Origin: Burkholderiaceae bacterium
GTDB taxonomy: Bacteria > Pseudomonadota > Gammaproteobacteria > Burkholderiales > Burkholderiaceae_E
Length of the DNA stretch: 64,000 nt
Direction: 5' to 3'
Assembly: GCA_023954015.1 (NCBI GenBank)
Contig: JAMLIS010000011.1
Location: 1 to 64,000 of the forward strand
Shown: in pieces, positions 19,573 to 28,740 of the stretch
How the letters are laid out: each line of letters starts with the position of its first letter
Position numbering within the stretch: position 1 is the stretch's first letter
Notes under the pieces: generated by a model
The model's input: the letters and a program-made list of their open reading frames with translations, nothing else
Database searches by the model: none
Told to the model about the DNA's origin: nothing
Translations under genes and position numbers: made by a program

Positions 19573-20706
19573 TCAGCCCGGCTCGATGCAGCGCATCGCG
19601 GCCGCGCGCTGCGATGCGCCGCCGCCCGCCGAACGCGGCGCCTGCGCGTCGATCGCGCAACGGCGCGCACGCACCGACTCGGCGAGCGTGTCGAGCAACA
19701 GCACGCTTTCCTCCCAGCCGATGCAGCCGTCGGTGATGCTCTGCCCGTAACGAAGGGCGCTGCGATCGACGAGATCCTGCCGTCCCGCTTGCAGATGGCT
19801 CTCGACCATGACGCCGACGATGCGCTTTTCGCCCGCGGCGACCTGCGCGGCAACCGCCGCCGTCACCGGAATCTGGTTCTCGGGCCGCTTCTGGCTGTTG
19901 CCGTGGCTCGCGTCGATCATCAGGCGGCAGGGCAGCCCTTCGGCGGCCGCTGCGCGACACGCGGCGTCCACGCTGGCCGCGTCGTAGTTGGGATGCCGCC
20001 CGCCGCGCAGGATGACGTGGCAATCGTCGTTGCCGTTCGTCGAGACGATCGCCGAGTGTCCGCCCTTGGTGACCGACAGGAAGTGGTGTGGCTGCGAAGC
20101 GGCCTTGATCGCGTCGAAGGCGATGCGAAGGTTGCCGTCGGTGCCGTTCTTGAAGCCCACCGGACACGACAGCCCGGAGGCGAGCTCGCGGTGCACCTGC
20201 GACTCGGTCGTGCGCGCGCCGATCGCGCCCCACGAGATGAGGTCGGCGTAGTACTGCGGCGTGATCATGTCGAGGAACTCGGTGGCCGCCGGCACGCCCA
20301 TCCGCGTGAGATCGAGCAGCAGCTCGCGCGCGATGCGCAGTCCCTTGTTGATGTCGAAGCTGTTGTCGAGGTTCGGGTCGTTGATGAGCCCCTTCCAGCC
20401 GACGGTCGTGCGCGGCTTCTCGAAGTACACGCGCATCACCACCTCGAGCTCGCCGGCCAGGCGCTTGCGCTGGGCGACGAGCCGCTTCGCGTATTCGCGC
20501 GCGGCCTGCGGATCGTGGATCGAACACGGCCCGACGACGACGATCAGCCGATCGTCCTCGCCGTGCAGGATGCGATGGATCGAACGCCGCGACTCGTAGG
20601 TGGTCTCGGCGGCGGCCGCGTCGATCGCGAACTCGCGCAACAGGTGCGACGGAGGTGCCAGTTCCTTGATGGCGCGGATGCGAAGGTCGTCGGTGCTGTG
20701 GGTCAT
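19573..20706 (-). CDS. aroG: 3-deoxy-7-phosphoheptulonate (DAHP) synthase, class I (AroF/G/H type)
   Basis: First enzyme of the shikimate pathway, condensing PEP and erythrose 4-phosphate; 377 residues. Seen: VVVGPCSIHDPQAAREYA, the PEP-binding MRVYFEKPRTTVGWKGL, ATEFLDMITPQYYADLISWGAIGART, SCPVGFKNGTDGN, SVTKGGHSAI, RGGRHPNYD and IDASHGNSQKRPENQ with metal ligands. ATG at 20706. A Phe/Tyr-rich leader peptide and terminator lie immediately upstream (see those entries), so expression should respond to charged tRNA-Phe/Tyr. Which allosteric type (Phe, Tyr or Trp) the enzyme is cannot be told by eye, so the symbol is used in the broad sense. Confidence 0.95.
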   Translation of the reverse strand: MTHSTDDLRIRAIKELAPPSHLLREFAIDAAAAETTYESRRSIHRILHGEDDRLIVVVGPCSIHDPQAAREYAKRLVAQRKRLAGELEVVMRVYFEKPRTTVGWKGLINDPNLDNSFDINKGLRIARELLLDLTRMGVPAATEFLDMITPQYYADLISWGAIGARTTESQVHRELASGLSCPVGFKNGTDGNLRIAFDAIKAASQPHHFLSVTKGGHSAIVSTNGNDDCHVILRGGRHPNYDAASVDAACRAAAAEGLPCRLMIDASHGNSQKRPENQIPVTAAVAAQVAAGEKRIVGVMVESHLQAGRQDLVDRSALRYGQSITDGCIGWEESVLLLDTLAESVRARRCAIDAQAPRSAGGGASQRAAAMRCIEPG

Positions 20707-20716
20707 GATGCTCGCC

Positions 20717-20746
20717 AAAAAAAACCGCCGGACTGTGCCGGCGGTT
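20717..20746 (-). terminator. Attenuator terminator in the DAHP-synthase leader
   Basis: On the minus strand a perfect GC-rich stem (AACCGCCGG / CCGGCGGTT around a 6-base loop, 20723-20746) is followed by eight T (20724-20717). The end of the U-run is only 11 bases from the aroG ATG, so it must be read through for expression. An alternative partner for its 5' arm, GTCGGCGG at 20792-20785, lies within the leader-peptide gene and can form an 8-pair antiterminator with one G-U pair. Confidence 0.9.
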
Positions 20747-20767
20747 CGTGGAATTCGGTGTCGCTGC

Positions 20768-20851
20768 TCAGCTATCTGCGCGCGCCGCCGACTCGCCCCG
20801 CCAGCTGCAGGGAAAGTAGAAGAAGAAGCGCGGAAATCGACCGGCAAGCAT
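20768..20851 (-). CDS. Phe/Tyr-rich leader peptide of the DAHP-synthase attenuator
   Basis: 27 codons beginning ATG at 20851 (MLAGRFPRFFFYFPC ...) and ending TGA at 20768. Five Phe codons (6, 9, 10, 11, 13) and one Tyr codon (12) fall in one cluster, as in the pheA leader of enteric bacteria. The cluster (20827-20813) ends about 20 bases before the antiterminator segment, the right distance for a stalled ribosome to leave that segment free. A ribosome reaching the stop would cover it and allow termination. An in-frame ATG at 20911 coincides with the predicted transcript start and is unlikely to be used. Confidence 0.8.
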   Translation of the reverse strand: MLAGRFPRFFFYFPCSWRGESAARADS

Positions 20852-20917
20852 GCCGGGTCGCCCGGCGGACGCGGCCGGGGTGAAAGACGCTTGTTTGCAG
20901 TGCAACAACATCCGGGC

Positions 20918-20946
20918 AGTGTAAGTCGGCCGGGGCGGTGCTGCAA
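20918..20946 (-). promoter_or_regulatory. Candidate promoter for the aroG leader transcript
   Basis: On the minus strand TTGCAG (20946-20941) and TACACT (20923-20918) are separated by exactly 17 bases. The -10 matches the consensus at 4 of 6 and the -35 at 3 of 6. Transcription would start near 20911, about 60 bases before the leader ATG. Confidence 0.5.
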
Positions 20947-20982
20947 GCGGAAGGGCGAACGGTGCCTTTCGGCAACGGTTCC

Positions 20983-22221
20983 TCAGGAACTCGCCCGCGA
21001 CTCGTCGGTCGCATCGGCTCGCGGGTCGGTCGCACCGGCTCGCGGCACCCAGCGGGAAAAAGCGGCAGCGCCTGCGAACGCGATTGCGCCGATCGCCGCG
21101 ATCGCCGCGGCGAGCGGCGCGAGAGCGGCAACCGCCGACAGCAGCGCCGGGCCCGCAGTCGCGCCGACGTCCGAGAGCAGGCGCCAGACGCCGAGAAACT
21201 GCGTCCGGCCGTGCGCGGGCGCATGGTCGACGCCCAGCGTCATCACGAGCCCCGAACCGATTCCGTTGCCGAAGCCGATCAGCAGCGACGCGGCGAGCAG
21301 CGACGGCGCAGCGTGGGTGAACGGAATCGCGAGCAGTGCGACGCCCATGATCGCCATCGAGGGCACCGCGACGGCGCGGCGACCCCGCAGGTCCATCCTG
21401 CGCCCGGCCGGGTAGAAGACGAGCATGTCGACGGCATTGGACAGCCCGTAGATCAGCGAGACGCTGGCCGCGCCCAGTCCGATGTGCTCGCCCCACAGCG
21501 GAATGATCCCCTGGCGCGAAGCGCGCACGGCCGCGATCAGGACGACGCCCAGCCCGACCGTCGCGAAGACGCGTCGATGCTCGCGCAGCACCTCGGCGAG
21601 CCGCAGCGGCGCGCGTCGGGTCGCATCCGCGCCCGGCGCGGGCAGCTCCGCCACGGAACGCGCGACCACGGCGCCCGCGACCAGCACGACGATGCCCGCG
21701 GCGTAGGCGGCGAGCGGGCCGAACGGGTGGATCGCCGCGGCTGCGACGAAGGGCCCGATGAACAGCCCGATGCGCAGCACGCCGCCCAGCGTCGACAGCG
21801 CGCGCGCCCGGTACCGGACCGGCACCGCTTCGGCCATCCAGCTCAGGCGCGCGAGGTTGAATACCGCCGTGGACATCCCGATCATCAGGATCGCCAGCGA
21901 GAACACGACGAGGTCGCGCGCGAGCATGCACAGCAGCATCGCGAACGCTGCCCACAGCGACGCACCGACCATCGCGCGGCGCTCGCCGAAACGGGTGGTG
22001 ATCGCCGAGGCCGGAACGTTGCTCACCAGCGAGCCGACGCCGATCAGCGTGACGACGAGCGCCGCCACCGACACAGAGGCGCCGAGCTCGCGCGCGGTCA
22101 GCGGGACGATCGGCAGGATCGCGCCCTCGCCCACGCCGAACAGCAGCGACGGCCCGAAGGCCGGCAGCGCGATCCGACGCAGGCTGAACGACTGCGGGCT
22201 CACGCCGGGCACGGGCCGCAA
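20983..22221 (-). CDS. MFS transporter
   Basis: 412 residues with about 12 hydrophobic helices of the major facilitator superfamily. The loop after helix 2 (TTRFGERRAMVGASLWA) resembles the MFS signature, and the central loop (about 190-215) is Pro/Arg-rich. The N-terminus is uncertain: the frame opens with TTG at 22221, and GTG codons follow at positions 4 and 7. No ATG lies close and no ribosome site is obvious. It begins 18 bases after tldD on the same strand and probably shares its transcript. Substrate unknown. Confidence 0.78.
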   Translation of the reverse strand: MRPVPGVSPQSFSLRRIALPAFGPSLLFGVGEGAILPIVPLTARELGASVSVAALVVTLIGVGSLVSNVPASAITTRFGERRAMVGASLWAAFAMLLCMLARDLVVFSLAILMIGMSTAVFNLARLSWMAEAVPVRYRARALSTLGGVLRIGLFIGPFVAAAAIHPFGPLAAYAAGIVVLVAGAVVARSVAELPAPGADATRRAPLRLAEVLREHRRVFATVGLGVVLIAAVRASRQGIIPLWGEHIGLGAASVSLIYGLSNAVDMLVFYPAGRRMDLRGRRAVAVPSMAIMGVALLAIPFTHAAPSLLAASLLIGFGNGIGSGLVMTLGVDHAPAHGRTQFLGVWRLLSDVGATAGPALLSAVAALAPLAAAIAAIGAIAFAGAAAFSRWVPRAGATDPRADATDESRASS

Positions 22222-22239
22222 CGCAAGCGCCGCGCCGCT

Positions 22240-23700
22240 TCAGGCCGTGCCGCCGACCGTCATCCGCTCGATGCGCAACGTCGGCTGGCCCACGCCCACC
22301 GGAACGCTCTGGCCGTCCTTGCCGCACACGCCGATGCCGGGATCCAGGCACATGTCGTTGCCGATCATCGTCACGCGTTGCAGCGCGTCGGGGCCGTTGC
22401 CGACGATGGTCGCGCCCTTGACCGGGTATTGCAGCCGGCCGCCCTCGATCCACCAGGCCTCGGAGGCGGAGAACACGAACTTGCCGTTGGTGATGTCGAC
22501 CTGACCTCCGCCGAAGTTCACCGCGTACAGGCCGCGGTCGACCGACTCGAGGATCTCGGCCGGGTCGTGCCCGCCGGCGAGCATGTACGTGTTCGTCATG
22601 CGCGGCATCGGCAGGTGCGCGAACGACTCGCGCCGGCCGTTGCCGGTGGCGGCGCTCTTCATCAGCCGGGCGTTCAGTTCGTCCTGCAGGTAGCCGCGCA
22701 GGATGCCGTCTTCGATGAGCACGTTGCGCCGGGTCGGGTTGCCCTCGTCGTCGACGTTCAGCGAACCGCGCCGCTGCGACAGGGTGCCGTCGTCGACGAC
22801 GGTGACGCCGCGGCTGGCGACCCGCTCGCCGACGCGACCGGTGAACACCGACGAACCCTTCCGGTTGAAGTCGCCCTCGAGGCCGTGGCCGACCGCTTCG
22901 TGCAGCAGCACGCCGGGCCAGCCCGGACCGAGCACGACGGTCATCGTGCCGGCCGGCGCGGGACGCGCGTCGAGGTTCGTCAGCGCCGCGTGCACGGCCT
23001 CGTCGACGTAGCGTTCGATGCGCTCGTCGTCGAAATGGCCGAAATCGAAGCGCCCGCCGCCGCCGCTGTGTCCCTGCTCGCGCCGCCCGCCCTGCTCGGC
23101 GATGACGGTCAGCGACAGCCGCACCAGCGGGCGCACGTCGGCAGCGATGCGTCCGTCGGAACGGGCGACGAGAACGACATCGTATTCGGCGGCCAGGCCG
23201 GCCATCACCTGGCGCACGCGCGGATCCTTCGCACGCGCCATGCGCTCGACGCGTTCGAGCAGCGCGACCTTCTGCGCGGCCTCCATCCGGGGAATGGGGT
23301 CGTCGAGGCCGTACAGCGCGTGGCCGTGCCCCGGCACGAGCGCCCCCGAGACCGCGACGCGGCCGGCGCCGCGCGAGGCGATCGTGCGCGTGGCACGCGC
23401 GGCGTTCATCAGCGCGTCGGCGCCGATCACGTCGGAGTAGGCGAATGCCGTCTTGTCGCCGCAGACGGCACGCACGCCGACGCCCTGGTCGATCGAGAAG
23501 CTGCCCGACTTGACGATTCCCTCTTCGAGGCTCCAGCCCTCGCTGCGCGTGAACTGGAAATAGAGGTCGGCGTAGTCGACGCGATGGCGGAAGATCTCGG
23601 CCAACGCTGCCGTCAGGTGCGACTCGTCGAGCCCGTAAGGCTCGAGCAGCACCGAACGCGCGAGCGAAAGCGCCTGGAAAGGTGTTTCGACGAGTTTCAT
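22240..23700 (-). CDS. tldD: Metalloprotease TldD
   Basis: 486 residues, the usual length. Subunit of the TldD/TldE zinc protease that trims unfolded peptides (microcin maturation, CcdA degradation in E. coli). The zinc-binding HExxxH motif is seen as VLLHEAVGHGLEGD, with the N-terminal DYADLYFQFTRSEGWSLEEGIVKSG and the C-terminal GQVDITNGKFVFSASEA. The ATG at 23700 starts 9 bases after the nitrilase stop, so the two are co-transcribed. The partner gene tldE/pmbA is not in the window. Confidence 0.95.
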   Translation of the reverse strand: MKLVETPFQALSLARSVLLEPYGLDESHLTAALAEIFRHRVDYADLYFQFTRSEGWSLEEGIVKSGSFSIDQGVGVRAVCGDKTAFAYSDVIGADALMNAARATRTIASRGAGRVAVSGALVPGHGHALYGLDDPIPRMEAAQKVALLERVERMARAKDPRVRQVMAGLAAEYDVVLVARSDGRIAADVRPLVRLSLTVIAEQGGRREQGHSGGGGRFDFGHFDDERIERYVDEAVHAALTNLDARPAPAGTMTVVLGPGWPGVLLHEAVGHGLEGDFNRKGSSVFTGRVGERVASRGVTVVDDGTLSQRRGSLNVDDEGNPTRRNVLIEDGILRGYLQDELNARLMKSAATGNGRRESFAHLPMPRMTNTYMLAGGHDPAEILESVDRGLYAVNFGGGQVDITNGKFVFSASEAWWIEGGRLQYPVKGATIVGNGPDALQRVTMIGNDMCLDPGIGVCGKDGQSVPVGVGQPTLRIERMTVGGTA

Positions 23701-23709
23701 GAATGCATG

Positions 23710-24588
<879 letters not shown>

Positions 24589-24623
24589 CTTCGACTCCTG
24601 CAAGGCGCGCGACCGGGTCGCGC

Positions 24624-27600
24624 TCACCGTGCCGCGGCGCTGTCCGGCGTGCCTGCGGGCACGTCGGGCGTCACCAGCGTCTCGGGCGTCGGGCGGGAAC
24701 GGCGCACCACCTGCGGATCGTCCCATGGCCCGGTCACGTCGTACTCGAACGCGAACATTCGCTGCAGGGGCTCGCGCAGCATCATCTGGGCAACGAAGGA
24801 CCCGAGCCCGAGCGCCGGATTGGCGAGCGCAGCATACGCGAGCGAGGCGAGTCCGGCGTTCAGCTCCGGGCGAACCTCGACGACGAGCGCCTGCGTCTCG
24901 TCGGGGATGTTCGCCTCTCCGCGGATCGCGACCTGCGCGGCGACGCCGCGCATGCGGAAGTCGTCGGTGCGCGCCACGCCGTCGCGCACGTGCACGCTGC
25001 CGTCGATCCGGTCGAAAGCGAAGCCTTCGGCGAACACGTCGCGGAAATCGAAGGCGAGCCGCCGGCGCAGCGACTGCAGGTTGACGACGCCGATCAGCTT
25101 GGCGATGCCCGGCTCGCTCTTCAGGAACTGCCCCTTGCCCAGCGACAGCGAGATGTCTCCTCCGAGCGACCGGGTGTCGAAGCGCATCGGCGAGCCGCTC
25201 CAGTGCAGCTCGCCGCCGAGCGTGCCGGCACCGCCGCGCAGCAGCTCGCGAAAATCGAAGAGCTCCAGGAGCTGCCCGGCGTCGAGTACCGACAGCTGAA
25301 ACCGCATCGCGCTCGACGGCGGCGCGCCGGCACCGCGCGGACGCCAGGTGCCGCTGGCATCGAAGATGGCGGCGGCGTGGCGAAGCTGCAGCTGCTGCAG
25401 CCGCCACAGCGGCGCGTCCTGCGCCGGGTCGTTGCGGGCACGCAATTGCAGCGCGCCCAATGCGCGCCCGCCGAGCACCAGTTCGTCCGCGGAGACGTCG
25501 AGCGCCGGCAGCGAGCGCGGGCTCGCGTCGAGCATCCGTTCGATCTCGTCGATGCGGTCGTCGGGGATCGACAGGCGCGTGAAACGCGCCGCCAGGCGCC
25601 CGCCCGGGGCATCGGCGTCGGGCAGCGTCCAGCGCAGATAGCCGTCGATGCCGCGAGCGTGCAGGTTCGCGCGCCAGGCGTCGTCGACCCGCGTCGCACC
25701 GACGACGACATCCTCGAAGGTGCGCCCACCGAGGTGCACGTGTCCGGAGACGATGGTGACCACGTCGGGAACGAGCGACGAAGCGACGGCGCCCGGCGCC
25801 GGCGGCGCAGCACCGGAACGCGCCGCCTGCAGCGGCGGGGAGTCCGCGCTTTCCGTGGTCGACAAGGCGTCTTCGAGCAACGCGCTCCAGGCGTCGAGGT
25901 CCAGTTGCGGCGCGTGCAGGCGCGCGGCGAAACCCGCGTCGGGCAGCACCGCCTCGCTGCCGAGCGCGAAGACGCCGCGACGCAGCTGCGCGACCGCCGC
26001 GCCCGCAGTTCGCTCGCGCTCGAGCACGAGTCGGGCGTCGTCGCGCAGGCTCACGCGCAAGCTCTCGGCGCCGTCCGGCGAAACCGTCGACTCGATGCGC
26101 AGTGGCCAGCGCTCGCCGGCACTCTTGGCGAACGGCATCGGAAGCGCGCTCGACAGCCCCTGCAGGTCGGAGTCGATCGACAGCGTCGAGCCGCCATCGC
26201 GCAACTCGAAGCGCGCGTCGAAGGCGAGCGTGCCGTCGAGGGACGCCGCGACGCGCCGCGGCAGCGCAGGGCCGAACGACGGCTCGTGCCATCGCGCGAG
26301 CGAAGCGGCCGGAATCGTTCCCTTCGCGGCCAGCTGCAACCGTCCGGGCGCCGGAGCGTCGCCTTCCGCCTGCAGCTCGCCGCCGAGGAAGCGCGCGCGC
26401 AGCCCGCGAAGTGCGAGCCGGTCTTCGGTGAATTCCAGTTGTCCCACGAGCGCCTCGAGAGGCGGCAGCGTTCGGTCGAGCGCGACGTCGTTGCCCAGGA
26501 ACCGCACGCTGCCATGCACGCGTGTCGCATCGAGGTGGTCGAGCGGCAATTCGAGCGCGAGCTGCAGCGCCGCGCCGCCGGTGACCGTCGTCTCGCGCGT
26601 GAAGTCGTCGATCTTCGTGCGCAATGCACTCTCGTTGACGAAGCGGATCATGTCCTGCCCCGGCCCTGCTCCGCTGCCCTCGACGAGCAGCAGCGGCTTG
26701 TCGAAGTCGGCGATGCGGGCGTGCGTATCGGCGAGCGCGACGTTCCACACCGCGCCCGAGCGCGCCTCGATCTCCATCCCGGCGCGCTCGAAGCGCAGCG
26801 AGCCGCGAATGCGCTCGATCGCCGGCCACCCCGGCGCATAGGCGAGCAGCGCGTCCGACAGGCGCGCCTCGACGCGGAAATTGCCGGTCGCGGGATCGCG
26901 GAACGGGAAATCGGCCAGGTCGCCCTGCAGCACGAAGCGAACGTCGTCCGAGCGGCCGCCGCGCACTGCGTCGCCGACCCAGGCGCGCACCTCGGCAGGG
27001 ATGACCAGCGGCAGGTAGCGCGCCGTGCGCGCCGCTTCGGCCCGCGCGAGCCGTCCCGCCAGGTCGACGATGCCCGCCCCCTTGCCGCCGCTGCGCCAGG
27101 TGCCGGAGACCTCGCCGGCCGCATCGCGGTTGGCGAACTGCGAGTCGATGCGCATCGCGACCTGCGGCGCCTGCGCCGGGTCCGCTGCCTCCTCGATCGT
27201 CCACGTCGCGTGTGCGTCGAGCCGCTCGAGCGGCACCTCCGGCTCGGCGAACAGGCCGGGGAAGCGCAGCACCGAATCGTTTCCGTTCAGCGTCGCTTCG
27301 CCGGAGCCGCGCGTGAGCCGCACGTGCCCGGACACGTTGCGAAAGCCGGGAATGCGCAGCTCTCCGGCGCGCGGAGCGGCACCGTCGTGCCACGCGAAGG
27401 AAAGCTGCTCGAATTCCGCTTCCACGCCAGCGCGCGCATCGCCCGGTTCGGCCGACCAGTCGAGCGCGACGCGGCGCACCTGCCCTTCGACCTGCAGCGG
27501 CTCGAGCCGGGCGCGTACGTCGGCCGGCAGCGGAAAGTCGCGCACCCAGGCAAGCACGCGCGCGGCGTCGAAGCGGCCGAGCGAAAGGCGCGCGGCGAGC

Positions 27601-28697
27601 GGTTCGCCGTCGGCGCCGAGACGCAGCATCGGCTCGCCGGCGATCGCGTCGAAGCTGCCGCGCCGGTCGTCGTCGAACTCGAGCCGCTCGAAGACGAGCG
27701 TGGTGCGGCCCGACGTGTCGTGGGTCGCCTGCGCGTCGAGCCGCAGGCCGGCGATCGGAATCGACTGTCCGTCGACGCTCGCGCGCAGCGACTCCGCGGC
27801 GAGCTTCAGCGAAGTGCGGTTCGCCAGATCCGGGTCGAACTGCGTCCAGGCGCGGAATCCGACCCGCCCCGAGTCGATCGTCACTGCCCGCGGCGCGGGC
27901 GGCAGGCCGAGGAAGTCGTGCCAGCGCTGCCACTGCCCGAAACCGGCCGCCAGATCGGCGCTGCGCGCGCCGACGAAGGCCTCGCCGCGCCACTTGCTCC
28001 AGTCGGCCGGCGACGCGAAGGGCGCGTGTGCGAACTCGATGGCCGCGTCCACGTCCTGTGCAAGCCCGCCCCAGGCAGGCACGTGCAGCGACGCACGATG
28101 CCGCCGGCCGACCGATCCGATCGCCACGTCGACGCCGGCGAGCGCGAGGTGCTGTCCGTTCGTGCGGTCCACCGCTTCGATCCGCGCGTCCTGCAGCGTG
28201 ACCCGGCGATGCACGAGCAGTCGCTCGAAGACGCCGGGGGAACCGGGAGCGTCGAGATCGATGTCGAAGCCGCCCACGCGCAGCAGCCTCGGCGAGATGC
28301 GCTCGACGCGCAGCGCAGGCGAATCGATTTCGAGCAGCGCGAGGACGAAGCGGCCGCGCAGCGCTCCGCGCATCGAGACGACGCCGCGCAGGTGGTCGGC
28401 CGACAGCGCCTCGACGCCATCGGGGTCGCGCACGACGACGTGGTCGGCCACGAGCCACGGGCGCCAGCCCTCGAAGCCGGTCGTGAGCGAGCCGATGCGA
28501 ACTTCGCGGCCGGTGAAATCGGCGAGCCGCTGCTCGATCTGCGGACGCCAGTGATCGAGCCTGGGCCAGACGAGCGTTCGCAGCGCCGTGTAGGCGCCGG
28601 CGAGCCCCAGGACGAGGACGAGAACGGTCCACGCGAGCCACCGGAGCGCGCGCTCGAGTCGAGTCGGGCCGGCGGCCGGCGGTACGAAGGCATGCAT
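24624..28697 (-). CDS. yhdP: YhdP-family envelope protein (AsmA-like, TIGR02099 type)
   Basis: 1357 residues, in the range of YhdP. One N-terminal membrane anchor (about 20-40, WLAWTVLVLVLGLAGAYTAL) is followed by a very long periplasmic chain of beta-rich repeats, as in the bridge-like lipid-transfer AsmA group. Typical segments are ADFTGREVRIGSL near the N-terminus and LDISADEL/LGGRALGALQLRA-like and FDRIDGSVHVRDG near the C-terminus. By family it moves phospholipid between inner and outer membrane. ATG at 28697; it is divergent from glnE, with 43 bases between the start codons. Confidence 0.92.
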   Translation of the reverse strand: MHAFVPPAAGPTRLERALRWLAWTVLVLVLGLAGAYTALRTLVWPRLDHWRPQIEQRLADFTGREVRIGSLTTGFEGWRPWLVADHVVVRDPDGVEALSADHLRGVVSMRGALRGRFVLALLEIDSPALRVERISPRLLRVGGFDIDLDAPGSPGVFERLLVHRRVTLQDARIEAVDRTNGQHLALAGVDVAIGSVGRRHRASLHVPAWGGLAQDVDAAIEFAHAPFASPADWSKWRGEAFVGARSADLAAGFGQWQRWHDFLGLPPAPRAVTIDSGRVGFRAWTQFDPDLANRTSLKLAAESLRASVDGQSIPIAGLRLDAQATHDTSGRTTLVFERLEFDDDRRGSFDAIAGEPMLRLGADGEPLAARLSLGRFDAARVLAWVRDFPLPADVRARLEPLQVEGQVRRVALDWSAEPGDARAGVEAEFEQLSFAWHDGAAPRAGELRIPGFRNVSGHVRLTRGSGEATLNGNDSVLRFPGLFAEPEVPLERLDAHATWTIEEAADPAQAPQVAMRIDSQFANRDAAGEVSGTWRSGGKGAGIVDLAGRLARAEAARTARYLPLVIPAEVRAWVGDAVRGGRSDDVRFVLQGDLADFPFRDPATGNFRVEARLSDALLAYAPGWPAIERIRGSLRFERAGMEIEARSGAVWNVALADTHARIADFDKPLLLVEGSGAGPGQDMIRFVNESALRTKIDDFTRETTVTGGAALQLALELPLDHLDATRVHGSVRFLGNDVALDRTLPPLEALVGQLEFTEDRLALRGLRARFLGGELQAEGDAPAPGRLQLAAKGTIPAASLARWHEPSFGPALPRRVAASLDGTLAFDARFELRDGGSTLSIDSDLQGLSSALPMPFAKSAGERWPLRIESTVSPDGAESLRVSLRDDARLVLERERTAGAAVAQLRRGVFALGSEAVLPDAGFAARLHAPQLDLDAWSALLEDALSTTESADSPPLQAARSGAAPPAPGAVASSLVPDVVTIVSGHVHLGGRTFEDVVVGATRVDDAWRANLHARGIDGYLRWTLPDADAPGGRLAARFTRLSIPDDRIDEIERMLDASPRSLPALDVSADELVLGGRALGALQLRARNDPAQDAPLWRLQQLQLRHAAAIFDASGTWRPRGAGAPPSSAMRFQLSVLDAGQLLELFDFRELLRGGAGTLGGELHWSGSPMRFDTRSLGGDISLSLGKGQFLKSEPGIAKLIGVVNLQSLRRRLAFDFRDVFAEGFAFDRIDGSVHVRDGVARTDDFRMRGVAAQVAIRGEANIPDETQALVVEVRPELNAGLASLAYAALANPALGLGSFVAQMMLREPLQRMFAFEYDVTGPWDDPQVVRRSRPTPETLVTPDVPAGTPDSAAAR

Positions 28698-28740
28698 GAG
28701 CGACAATCGGGCCCAAGGATAACCTTTCGGATCGGCGATC

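Noticed and set aside
20717..20746. Ordinary terminator of the upstream MFS gene
   Set aside because: The MFS stop is 237 bases away and a promoter-like pair and Phe-rich frame lie between; its position 11 bases before aroG and its alternative pairing fit an attenuator better.
20909..20911. Longer (47-residue) version of the leader peptide beginning at 20911
   Set aside because: The ATG coincides with the predicted transcript start, leaving no ribosome site; the 27-residue version fits the attenuator geometry.
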